This document shows positions 17,430-23,804 of a stretch of DNA of 34,286 bases, piece after piece (position 1 is the stretch's first letter; each line of letters begins with the position of its first letter). The DNA comes from Limisphaerales bacterium (lineage in GTDB: Bacteria; Verrucomicrobiota; Verrucomicrobiia; Limisphaerales; UBA11358). Under the pieces are notes generated by a model. It worked only from the letters and a program-made list of their open reading frames with translations, ran no database searches and was not told where the DNA came from. Made by a program: the position numbers and the translations under genes. The stretch is taken from the NCBI GenBank assembly GCA_003134375.1, contig PLAY01000082.1:1-34286 (forward strand), in the 5' to 3' direction.

Positions 17430-17449
17430 GTGGCAAAGGAATGGCAGAG
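17430..17449 (+). repeat. Right GTGGCA motif pair, possible integrase arm sites
   Basis: GTGGCAAAG (17430-17438) and ATGGCAGAG (17441-17449), counterparts of the left cluster at 9435-9471, placed about 70 bases inside attR. Candidate arm-type binding sites for the element integrase or excisionase. Confidence 0.4.
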
Positions 17450-17479
17450 TGAAATTATTTTGCCTTCGTTTCCGAAAAC

Positions 17480-17515
17480 GAAAAACCGCACAAACTCCTT
17501 TGTTTATGCGGGTTT
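17480..17515 (-). terminator. Rho-independent terminator after tRNA-Lys
   Basis: On the minus strand, CCGCA...TGCGG with an inner CAAA-GGAG-TTTG stem is followed by TTTTTCGTTTT. It starts a few bases after the tRNA 3' end but lies on the element side of the 47-bp repeat, so the element supplies a terminator to its host tRNA gene. It could also end the plus-strand element transcript (GGGTTTTAAA), though less well. Confidence 0.65.
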
Positions 17516-17520
17516 TAAAG

Positions 17521-17567
17521 TGGTGCCCCGGTGGGGACTTGAACCCCAAACCAATTGATTAAGAGTC
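17521..17567 (-). repeat. Right attachment repeat (attR) within tRNA-Lys
   Basis: Identical to 9258-9304. It spans the CCA end, acceptor 3' strand, T-arm, variable loop and anticodon arm as far as the anticodon loop, which is the usual crossover position for integrases that target tRNA anticodon loops. Integration here preserved a complete tRNA. Confidence 0.95.
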
Positions 17568-17596
17568 AACTGCTCTGCCAATTGAGCTACCGAGGC
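17521..17596 (-). tRNA. tRNA-Lys (CTT)
   Basis: 76 nt including an encoded CCA. Acceptor strands GCCTCGG and CCGGGGC pair with one G-T; the D-arm contains AGCTCAATTGGCAGAGC; the anticodon stem GTTGA/TCAAT encloses loop CTCTTAA with anticodon CTT (17561-17563); the T-arm is GGGGTTCAAGTCCCC. Its 3' part is the integration site of the element to its left. Confidence 0.97.
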
Positions 17597-17673
17597 AACC
17601 AACATTGGAACATGCCGCGCGAATCGGCACTGAAGCATTCTAGGACAAAATGGAAATAAACGGCAAGCTCTAT

Positions 17674-17726
17674 TGGTGGACCCGAACCTGGAACCAACCC
17701 CGAAAGCCTTCGGGGCTGCTCTATCC
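17674..17726 (-). pseudogene. tRNA-Arg-like fragment
   Basis: The minus strand reads GGATAGAGCAGCC, then a GC-rich hairpin in the anticodon-arm position (CCCCGAA-GGCT-TTCGGGG, 17698-17715), then GGTTCCAGGTTCGGGTCC and ACCA. The order resembles a tRNA-Arg D-arm, anticodon arm, T-arm and CCA, but the 5' acceptor strand and D-stem 5' half are missing and the T-stem runs straight into ACCA. Probably a decayed tRNA remnant or old attachment scar. The same hairpin might serve as a weak terminator. Identity is by pattern only. Confidence 0.4.
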
Positions 17727-18116
17727 ATCGCTGGTGACCAAAACGGGAATGCCCGCCAGCGCCGTTTCCGCCAGAATCAGCCCGTCGTGAAATTCGCCTT
17801 CCGGCAGCAATCCCGCCCGCAGCAATTTCGCTGAAAATTGTTCGGTGATGCCGTGCCCAACGGATTTCAAATCAAACGGGGACAGGTTCCAGGAACGCAT
17901 TTGTTGCAGAGCTTTCAGGGCCAGCGGCGTTTCCGCGCATTGCTTTTCAAGGGCGCAATAGGCCAGTTCTTGAATGGCCGTCGGCGGCACGACCAACTAA
18001 TAACCGCGTTCCTGGTAAACTTCCCGGAAGGTATGCGCAAAATCTTTGTCGGCGGCGAGGTCGAACAGCAGGTTAGTGTCGAGCGCCAACAGCTTCTTTT
18101 TTCCCGGTCCCGCCAT
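17721..18116 (-). pseudogene. Broken PIN-domain toxin gene
   Basis: Starts ATG 18116 (MAGPGKKKLLALDTNLLFDLA, first PIN Asp in LDTN). The frame meets TAG at 17997-17999 after FREVYQERGY, then continues in frame with PIN-like sequence (VVPPTAIQELAYCALEKQC... HDGLILAETALAGIPVLVTSD). It ends at the penultimate PIN acidic motif, where full-length relatives would continue with more residues. The final stop (17721-17723) is the TAG inside the tRNA-Arg-like GGATAGAGC. So the gene has an internal amber codon and has lost its 3' end at a junction. Translation restart at TTG 17996 is possible but unlikely to matter. Confidence 0.75.
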
Positions 18117-18257
18117 AAATGATTTGCATCCCGCGCTTGAAAAGGCTTTCCCGTTCCCGCTTCGAAAGTTTGTTTGCTTCCGTTCGCAGGCGCTTCGCAG
18201 CTTTCGATCCAGCCGGCTGTCTGGATAAACGAAATTTTTGGCGGCCTTGTTGCTCAT
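18073..18257 (-). pseudogene. Damaged antitoxin remnant upstream of the broken PIN toxin
   Basis: The minus-strand frame ending at TAA 18073-18075 encodes an antitoxin-like basic helix, LSKRERESLFKRGMQIIYGG, whose end overlaps the toxin start in the usual way. That frame has no start codon before the next upstream stop; the only nearby ATG (18257, MSNKAAKNFVYPDS) is in another frame, so a frameshift near 18205 is likely. Supports the view that this toxin-antitoxin pair is dead. Confidence 0.45.
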
Positions 18258-18324
18258 ATTTACAAGGCTATTTTCCCACTGATTGTCCAGGGTGTCCATC
18301 CGTTTGTTGTTCACCGGCACTTTT

Positions 18325-18439
18325 CTAAATCGCATGGTCAGGCTCCGCTCTGGCCGCTGGAGATGCGACGGCGGCCACGGATGATGCTTCCAGGGTGACG
18401 GACAAATCCAGCAGTTGCGGCAATCGCTCCAGTCGGAAA
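18325..18439. repeat. 115-bp direct repeat, copy 1
   Basis: Matches 19169-19282 with about nine differences, including one single-base indel (near 91% identity by eye). It lies between the intact PIN gene and the broken toxin-antitoxin pair. On the minus strand both copies keep an open frame ending DLSVTLEA..VAAV.SPAA.AEPDH.I then TAG, so it may be the duplicated 3' end of a lost gene. Confidence 0.85.
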
Positions 18440-18440
18440 G

Positions 18441-18848
18441 TCAAAGCGGCCTAGCCAACCGTGTCAGCAATTCACGCGGCGTGAGAATTTGAATTCCAAA
18501 CGGCTTTTGCAGCGCCAGCAAATCATCATCGCGTGAAACGATGATTTTAGCCCCGGCAGCCAGAGCACATGCCAGATAAGGATCATCTTTCACATCCCGG
18601 CTGCGCTGTTTGCCCAGCGGTGCCGGCTCAACCAGTTTCACCTGATCGTAATACCAGGTCAGCAGATTGTGCGGCGCGTGTTTGAATTTGCTTCCTCGTT
18701 CCGCAACCAGAGCCCGTACTTCTTCCAGAATTTCCAGCGTGGCGAAAACAGTGATTCGCCTTTTTGCCATCGCCAGCAGGCAATTGTGAGCTTCCCCGCG
18801 CCAGCCCACACCGGCAAAGACAACATTGGCATCAAGAACGACGCGCAC
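18441..18848 (-). CDS. PIN-domain toxin (VapC/COG1569-like)
   Basis: 135 residues, predicted RNase of a type II toxin-antitoxin pair. GTG start at 18848 (MRVVLDANVVFAGVGW) preceded by GGAGAGG; the start lies inside the antitoxin gene (17-base overlap). PIN acidic residues appear in VVLDAN, in the Glu-containing helix LEILEEVRAL, in VKDDPYLACALAAGA and in IVSRDDDLL. C-terminus ILTPRELLTRLARPL is typical of the 'putative toxin, PIN family' group. The longer open frame upstream to 18959 is shadow of the antitoxin. Confidence 0.88.
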   Translation of the reverse strand: MRVVLDANVVFAGVGWRGEAHNCLLAMAKRRITVFATLEILEEVRALVAERGSKFKHAPHNLLTWYYDQVKLVEPAPLGKQRSRDVKDDPYLACALAAGAKIIVSRDDDLLALQKPFGIQILTPRELLTRLARPL

Positions 18849-19104
18849 TTTTCCTCTCCGCCCGGATGCGATGCTGGGCTTTGACAATCTCGGCCATTTC
18901 CTCATCCGAAGGATCGCCAATCGGCGCGCCCTCGATGGCCTTTTCCAAAAACGCCACATCCTGGTTGATTTGTTCCTGCCGCCGGTTGCGGATCAGGTCG
19001 CGCATGTATTCACTCATGGAATCAAACGCGTGCGCTTCCGAATCTGACCGCGCGAAATCCGCCAGCTCCGGGTTCAACGAAATGTTTATCGTCACTGCTT
19101 TCAT
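18832..19104 (-). CDS. Ribbon-helix-helix antitoxin (ParD/CopG-like)
   Basis: 90 residues starting MKAVTINISLNPELADF at ATG 19104. The N-terminal beta strand and helices (FDSMSEYMRDLIRNRRQEQIN) are those of RHH antitoxins that bind their own promoter; the C-terminal part (ISDEEM-like, GDPSDEEMAEIVKAQHRIR) would wrap the toxin. Overlaps the PIN toxin by 17 bases. An upstream ATG at 19122 lies inside the likely promoter and is not used. Autorepression by the pair is expected. Confidence 0.88.
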   Translation of the reverse strand: MKAVTINISLNPELADFARSDSEAHAFDSMSEYMRDLIRNRRQEQINQDVAFLEKAIEGAPIGDPSDEEMAEIVKAQHRIRAERKSARRS

Positions 19105-19110
19105 AGCGTC

Positions 19111-19138
19111 AAAATAATGCATTGGCAGCCTATGTCAA
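19111..19138 (-). promoter_or_regulatory. Promoter of the toxin-antitoxin pair
   Basis: Minus-strand TTGACA (19138-19133) and TATTTT (19116-19111) with a 16-base spacer. The -10 ends 6 bases before the antitoxin ATG, so the transcript would be leaderless or nearly so. Confidence 0.5.
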
Positions 19139-19168
19139 GGCTTGTCATTGATATTTCCCGACCCGTTC

Positions 19169-19282
19169 CTAAATTACATGGTCAGGCTCCGCTGTGGCCG
19201 CTGGAGATACGACGGCGGCCACGGGTAATGCTTCCAGGGTGACGGACAAATCCAGCGTTGCGGCAATCGTTCCAGCCAGAAA
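19169..19282. repeat. 115-bp direct repeat, copy 2
   Basis: Second copy of the repeat at 18325-18439, one base shorter. It lies upstream of the intact toxin-antitoxin pair, as copy 1 lies upstream of the broken one, so each pair is preceded by the same segment in transcription order. Confidence 0.85.
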
Positions 19283-19588
19283 TCCGCATGGCACATGCAA
19301 CTCATAGACCAGGGGTTAAAACGATACTTCCGTTGCGTGACCGCATGGACGTAACGCCGCATGAAACACGCATCAGTTGCACCAAGCGCGCAGAATCTGC
19401 GTAGCGCCGGAAGGAGTTGAGCAGCAATTGCGCAGCCCGTTCTTCCATTTCCCAATGAAATGGACTTTTGTGGCGCTGGTATGGTTATTGCATGGAGAGA
19501 TTTCGCAACCGATGGGCAGCATGTGTGTGCCGCCCCGCAACGAAGCAAAAATGCAAACAACATCCCAACTGAAAGAGGAGAATGTCCG
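19283..19588. other. Intergenic region upstream of the secreted protein gene
   Basis: 306 bases without a convincing gene. Open frames on both strands here have unlikely composition. A short palindrome CGCAGAATCTGCG is at about 19388-19400. The promoter of the plus-strand secreted-protein gene should be here, but no clear -35/-10 pair stands out. Confidence 0.45.
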
Positions 19589-20134
19589 ATGAAAGTGAAT
19601 CAATTATTGACGATATGCGGAATCGCCGCGGCCCTGTGTTTGAGCGCGGGCAGCGTTTCCGCCCAAAATGACAATGGTGGTGATAATGGCGGAGGCGGTC
19701 GCCGCGGCAACTTCGATCCGGCCCAGATGCAGCAACGCATGATGGAAAACATCCGGGGAGATCTTGGCTTCACCAACGACACCGATTGGAATGCGGTCCA
19801 ACCGCTGTTTCAAAAAGTGATGGACGCGCGGCGTGACGTCGGGTTCGGCGGCGGCATGGGCCGGATGTTCCGCAACCGTAACCGCAACAACGGCGACCAG
19901 GCCGGCGGCAACAATCGCCCCAATTTTGGCCCGCAACCCAGCCAGGAAGCCGAGGCCCTGCAAAAGGCCATTGATGACAACGCGCCCAAGGCGCAATTAA
20001 AAGCTGCGCTGGCAAAATATCAGACCTCGCAAAAAGCCAAACAGGCCAAGCTCGTGACGGCGCAGGAAACCCTGCGCAAGGTGCTCACCCCGAAACAGGA
20101 AGCCCAGGCCACCCTGCTCGGGTTGCTCGAATAA
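19589..20134 (+). CDS. Small secreted protein, Gly/Asn-rich
   Basis: 181 residues. A signal peptide is clear: MKVNQLLTICGIAAALCLSA..., cleavage likely after SVSA (residue 25). The mature protein is rich in Gly, Asn, Arg and Gln, with a helical middle (FDPAQMQQRMMENIRGDLGF; DTDWNAVQPLFQKVMDARRD) and C-terminal helices (LKAALAKYQTSQKAKQAKL... LRKVLTPKQEAQATLLGLL). The last part recalls the LTxxQ style of Spy/CpxP periplasmic proteins. ATG 19589 has GAGGAG upstream. It precedes the secretion operon by 31 bases but may be separate. Function unknown; periplasmic stress or assembly role only a guess. Confidence 0.82.
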   Translation: MKVNQLLTICGIAAALCLSAGSVSAQNDNGGDNGGGGRRGNFDPAQMQQRMMENIRGDLGFTNDTDWNAVQPLFQKVMDARRDVGFGGGMGRMFRNRNRNNGDQAGGNNRPNFGPQPSQEAEALQKAIDDNAPKAQLKAALAKYQTSQKAKQAKLVTAQETLRKVLTPKQEAQATLLGLLE

Positions 20135-20165
20135 CCGATCCAAAAGAGAAGCTGACGTCCGCCCT

Positions 20166-21911
20166 ATGAGTGAAACTCCCGTTCAACCCACTTCGTTGAA
20201 ACAGTTGCTGGACCGCATGGTCGCGGCCCGGCAACTGTCGGCGACGGACGCGGAGTCCCTCGCGCGCGCGAAGTCTCCCGTTCAAACCAAGGAAGACATC
20301 CTGCGCTGGCTGGCCAAGGAATACGATCTCGCCTACACGACGCTGGACGACGTGGAACCGGACCGCCAGCTTCTCTCCCTTTTTCCCGCCCGCATCCTAC
20401 TGAAGGAGGAACTTCTGCCGCTCAAGCGCCTCAACGGCACCGTCGAGGTCGCCACCAGCCGTCTCTTCGCCACCCAAGGCCTCGATGCGCTGAAAACGAT
20501 GACCGGCTTGAACCTCAAGCCCGTCCTCGCCTCCAGCGAAGCCATCCAGCGTGAAATTAAAAAACGCCTCGGCGTCGGCGCGGACACGATTGACACACTC
20601 GATGAGGAAAAGGGACTGCAGGTTGTTGACGATAATGCCGAGGACACCAATCTTGACGAGGCCGAAGAAGACGAAGCCTCCATCATCCGCTTCGTTAATC
20701 AGGTTTTGAAGGACGCCATTGAACTGCGCGCGTCGGACATTCATCTCGAACCGTTCGAGGATGAGTTCCGCATCCGCTACCGGATTGACGGCGTGTTGCA
20801 GGATGTTTCCGTACCCGCGCAACTCAAGCGCTTCCAGCCGGCCATCGTGTCGCGCGTCAAAATCTTGAGCCACCTCAACATCGCCGAAAAACGCCTGCCG
20901 CAGGATGGCCGCATCCGCATCCGGCTCGACGACGCCGAGGTGGACATCCGCGTCTCGGTGATTCCGATGCTGCATGGCGAGGCCGTGGTCATGCGTTTGC
21001 TCCGGCAAAACGCCACGCTGCGCGGCATGGGCGAACTGGACATGGACCGGCGCGAACTGGACTGCTTCCGGCGCGTTCTCCAATTGCCGCACGGCATCAT
21101 CCTCGTCACCGGCCCCACCGGCAGCGGCAAAACCTCGACCCTCTACACCGCCCTCAACGAAATTAACGATTCCGTCCGCAAAATCATCACCGTGGAAGAC
21201 CCGGTCGAATACCAGCTCAAGGGCGTCAACCAGATTCAGGTCAACGAAAAGTCCGGCCTCACCTTCGCGCGCGGACTGCGCTCGATTCTGCGCCACGACC
21301 CGGACGTGATTCTCATCGGCGAAATCCGCGACCAGGAAACCGCGCAGATTGCCGTCCAGGCCTCTCTCACCGGCCACCTGGTTTTCTCCACCTTGCATAC
21401 CAACGACGCCCCCGGCGCCGTCACCCGGCTCGTGGACATGGGTGTTGAACCGTATCTCGTGGCGTCGTCGCTCGAAGCCGTGCTGGCCCAGCGCCTGGTC
21501 CGCGTGCTCTGTAAACATTGCAAACAAATTGACGACTCGCCAACCGCCCAAGCCTTCAAGGCACGGCTTGGCATTCCCGCCTCGGTCACCATTTACAAAT
21601 CCATCGGCTGCCGCGAATGCCGCAATACCGGGTTTCATGGCCGCCACGCGATTTTTGAGTGGATGGACAGCGACAGCGAAATCCGCCAGTTGGTCTTGAA
21701 AAATGCCTCGAGCGACCAGATTCGCGACGCCGCCCGGCGCGCCGGCATGAAAACACTGGCCGAAGACGGCTGGCGCCTGGTCCGCCAGGGCATCACGACC
21801 GTCGAAGAAATTTTGAGCGTGACCACCGCCAAGGAGGTGGAACGCACGACCAAAAATGAAACGCAGGATGCCGCGGCGAAAACCCCGTCCAGCATTGCGG
21901 TGGCGAGATAG
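20166..21911 (+). CDS. gspE: Type II secretion ATPase GspE
   Basis: Cytoplasmic hexameric ATPase that drives pseudopilus assembly. 581 residues. The N-terminal domain (about 1-130) binds GspL; Walker A is GPTGSGKTST (316-325), the Asp box lies in ITVEDPVEYQ (341-350), Walker B is VILIGEIRD (381-389), and the His box is in VFSTLHTNDAPGA (406-418). A tetracysteine zinc motif CKHC...CREC (449, 452, 482, 485) is present, as in GspE/PilB. C-terminus is polar. First gene of the gsp operon. Confidence 0.97.
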   Translation: MSETPVQPTSLKQLLDRMVAARQLSATDAESLARAKSPVQTKEDILRWLAKEYDLAYTTLDDVEPDRQLLSLFPARILLKEELLPLKRLNGTVEVATSRLFATQGLDALKTMTGLNLKPVLASSEAIQREIKKRLGVGADTIDTLDEEKGLQVVDDNAEDTNLDEAEEDEASIIRFVNQVLKDAIELRASDIHLEPFEDEFRIRYRIDGVLQDVSVPAQLKRFQPAIVSRVKILSHLNIAEKRLPQDGRIRIRLDDAEVDIRVSVIPMLHGEAVVMRLLRQNATLRGMGELDMDRRELDCFRRVLQLPHGIILVTGPTGSGKTSTLYTALNEINDSVRKIITVEDPVEYQLKGVNQIQVNEKSGLTFARGLRSILRHDPDVILIGEIRDQETAQIAVQASLTGHLVFSTLHTNDAPGAVTRLVDMGVEPYLVASSLEAVLAQRLVRVLCKHCKQIDDSPTAQAFKARLGIPASVTIYKSIGCRECRNTGFHGRHAIFEWMDSDSEIRQLVLKNASSDQIRDAARRAGMKTLAEDGWRLVRQGITTVEEILSVTTAKEVERTTKNETQDAAAKTPSSIAVAR

Positions 21912-21922
21912 TTATGAAACGG

Positions 21923-22024
21923 GAACATCGAACATCAAACATCGAACATCGAACGCCGGATGGAGCGGCGGTTCGCCGATTTTTTATTCGATGTTCAGCG
22001 TTCGATGTTCAGCGTTCGATGTTC
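21923..22024. repeat. GAACATC heptamer palindrome between gspE and gspF
   Basis: Left arm: GAACATC (21923), GAACATC (21930), AAACATC (21937), GAACATC (21944), GAACGCC (21951), a period-7 array. Right arm: inverse units (ATTCGATGTTC, AGCGTTCGATGTTC) to 22024. Outer 11 bases GAACATCGAAC and GTTCGATGTTC (22014-22024) are perfect inverse repeats. A near-twin is in the gspK leader at 25620-25719. Confidence 0.88.
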
Positions 22025-22037
22025 TCCTGATTTTCAA

Positions 22038-23288
22038 ATGCCCACGTTTTCCTACAGAGCCTTGCAGAGCGACGGCACCATGGCCGAGGGCCAGCTTGAC
22101 GCCCCGGGCCGGCCCGATGCGTTGCGGCAGGTGGAGACGCTGGGCCTGCGTCCGGTCAGCCTGGCCGAAAAGGCCGCGGCAGCGCCGTCAAAAAACGGCT
22201 CCCCGCTGCCGGCGGCATTCGGAAACCTATCCTTCAAGTTCGAATCGAAAAAGGTTTCCGCGAAGGACCTGGAAAATTTCACGCGCCTGCTCTCCAGCCT
22301 GCTCGCAGCGGGCGTGCCCCTGAGCCGCGCGCTGGTCATTCTTTACAAGGAAGCCTCCTCGCCCGCCGCCCAGGCCAAGTGGAAGGAAGTCCACGACCTG
22401 GTCATTGACGGCATGTCACTGGCCGACGCAATGGCGAAGTCGCCGGAGACCTTTCCGCGCGTTTATACCGCGATGGTGGAAGCCGGCGAGGCGGGCGGGT
22501 TTCTCGACGTGGTGCTGGCGCAAATCGCCGATTTCCAGGCGCGGGAAAAGGATTTGAAGTCGAAGGTGACGACCGCGATGGTTTATCCCTGCATCCTGCT
22601 GGCGCTGGCGCTGGTGGTGCTCACGGTGTTGCTGGTGTTTTTCATTCCGAAATTCCAAAAGATGTTCGCCAGTGTGCATGGTTCGCTGCCAATGATCACT
22701 CAAATGATCATCGGCATCAGCCACGTCGTCCGTTCTTACGGATTGTTTATTGCGACGGGCCTGGTGGTCGCCGGCTTTCTCGTGCGCGCCTGGTTCGCCT
22801 CCGAAAAGGGGCGCCGGGTCTGGGAAAACCTGGTATTGCAATCGCCCATCGTCGGCCCGCTGACCGCACAATTTGCCATGGCGCGATTCTGCCGGATGCT
22901 GGGCACACTGCTCGGTGCGGGCGTGCCCCTCGTGCATGGCCTGAACGTCGCCCGCAAATCCATCGGCAACCAGATTCTCGTGGACGCCGTGGCGCAATCC
23001 ATCGAACACGTCCAGCAAGGCGGGCGGCTCGGCCAGAGCCTGGCGGATTGCAAGGACCTTTTCCCCGGTTCCGTCGTGGAAATGGTTTCCGTGGCCGAGG
23101 AAAGCGGCAAGCTCGACGCGGAACTCGTCCGCATTGCAAGTGTTACCGAGGCGGACCTGGACCGGCATTTGAAAACGGCGGTGGCTTTCGCCGAACCGTT
23201 GATGCTGTTTCTCATCGCCGGGTTCATCGGCATCATTTTCATCGGCATGTTGCTGCCGGTGTTCTCGTTGCAGGATTACATCAAATAA
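22038..23288 (+). CDS. gspF: Type II secretion inner-membrane platform protein GspF
   Basis: 416 residues from ATG 22038 (MPTFSYRALQSDGTMAEGQ, the usual GspF opening). Two T2SSF domains follow (about 70-190 and 275-395), with hydrophobic segments CILLALALVVLTVLLVFFIP, GLFIATGLVVAGFLV and LMLFLIAGFIGIIFIGMLLPVF. Motifs LSSLLAAGVPLSRAL and GTLLGAGVPLVHGL are diagnostic. An in-frame ATG at 21960 would add residues encoded by the heptamer repeat and is not chosen. Confidence 0.96.
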   Translation: MPTFSYRALQSDGTMAEGQLDAPGRPDALRQVETLGLRPVSLAEKAAAAPSKNGSPLPAAFGNLSFKFESKKVSAKDLENFTRLLSSLLAAGVPLSRALVILYKEASSPAAQAKWKEVHDLVIDGMSLADAMAKSPETFPRVYTAMVEAGEAGGFLDVVLAQIADFQAREKDLKSKVTTAMVYPCILLALALVVLTVLLVFFIPKFQKMFASVHGSLPMITQMIIGISHVVRSYGLFIATGLVVAGFLVRAWFASEKGRRVWENLVLQSPIVGPLTAQFAMARFCRMLGTLLGAGVPLVHGLNVARKSIGNQILVDAVAQSIEHVQQGGRLGQSLADCKDLFPGSVVEMVSVAEESGKLDAELVRIASVTEADLDRHLKTAVAFAEPLMLFLIAGFIGIIFIGMLLPVFSLQDYIK

Positions 23289-23300
23289 AATGCAAAATTT

Positions 23301-23804
23301 ATGAAAATCAAAATCCAAAACCTTCGGAGGGGCGAGCTCTGCGAGCCCTTGACCAACCCATCGCGTAACATTTTAGGGGCTTGTGGAACTCGCCCCTCCG
23401 ACAAAACTTTGTGCCGCGCCTTCACCCTCGTCGAAATGCTGCTGGTCATGACCATCATCGGCATCCTGGCGGCCATCGTGATTCCCAAAATGGTGGGCCG
23501 CAGCGAACAGGCGCGGTTGACGGCCGTACACGCCGACCTTTCATCCATCAAAACCGCGCTTGACGCGTTCGAGGTGGACAACGGTTATTATCCCAAGAGC
23601 ATGCAGGATTTGCTCCAGCAGCCCAACAACGCCAAAAACTGGCACGGACCCTATCTGGACAAAGTTCCGCAGGACCCGTGGGGCAACAACTATCTTTATT
23701 ACTATCCCGGCAAACACAACCAGAATTCCTATGACCTGCTGTCCGTCGGGCCGGACGGCAAGGAAGGATCGGAAGATGACATTGGCAACTGGACAACCAA
23801 ATAA
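23301..23804 (+). CDS. gspG: Major pseudopilin GspG with repeat-encoded leader
   Basis: Main subunit of the pseudopilus, 167 residues. Prepilin site CRA|FTLVEMLLVMTIIGILAAIV with Glu5; C-terminal GspG signature GPYLDKVPQDPWGNNYLYYYPG and the calcium-loop-like end SVGPDGKEGSEDDIGNW. The leader before Phe is 40 residues, far longer than the usual 6-20, and most of it (LRRGELCEP... RPSDKT) is read from a 78-bp inverted-repeat element. A TTG at codon 37 could start translation with a 4-residue leader, but ATG 23301 fits the gene spacing better. Confidence 0.95.
   Translation: MKIKIQNLRRGELCEPLTNPSRNILGACGTRPSDKTLCRAFTLVEMLLVMTIIGILAAIVIPKMVGRSEQARLTAVHADLSSIKTALDAFEVDNGYYPKSMQDLLQQPNNAKNWHGPYLDKVPQDPWGNNYLYYYPGKHNQNSYDLLSVGPDGKEGSEDDIGNWTTK
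23324..23401. repeat. Inverted repeat in gspG leader
   Basis: TCGGAGGGGCGAG (23324-23336) and its perfect inverse CTCGCCCCTCCGA (23389-23401), 52 bases apart; two further outer-to-inner bases match with one mismatch. The element occupies about 26 codons of the gspG prepilin leader. Confidence 0.88.

Larger units (their letters stand above)
9258..17567 (+). mobile_element. Integrated satellite-like element in tRNA-Lys
   Basis: Bounded by a 47-bp perfect direct repeat (9258-9304 and 17521-17567) that is the 3' part of a tRNA-Lys(CTT) gene; the repeat-to-repeat unit is 8,263 bp. The intact tRNA is at the right end. Content in order: tyrosine integrase, CxxC/CxxH protein, HTH (excisionase-like), AEP primase, SF3-like helicase, unknown, small-terminase-like HTH protein, zinc ribbon, HTH protein, coiled-coil protein, capsid-like protein, unknown. 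All genes are on the plus strand and most overlap by 4 bases (ATGA, GTGA or TTGA). No portal, large terminase, protease, tail, lysis or conjugation gene is seen. Size and gene set fit a phage satellite better than a complete prophage or an ICE. Confidence 0.88.

Noticed and set aside
9258-17567. Complete prophage or integrative conjugative element
   Set aside because: No portal, large terminase, tail, lysis, relaxase or type IV secretion genes are found in the 8.3 kb.
17504-17728. 74-codon minus-strand frame across the tRNA-Lys gene
   Set aside because: Its SVAQLAEQ... peptide is the well-known artefact of translating tRNA genes.
19174-19563. 129-codon minus-strand frame upstream of the secreted protein gene
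   Set aside because: Cys/Trp/His-rich composition unlike its neighbours; includes the direct repeat in a different frame from the one shared by both copies.
20397-21647. 416-codon minus-strand open frame opposite gspE
   Set aside because: Shadow of the conserved ATPase; low-complexity His/Gly/Glu composition.
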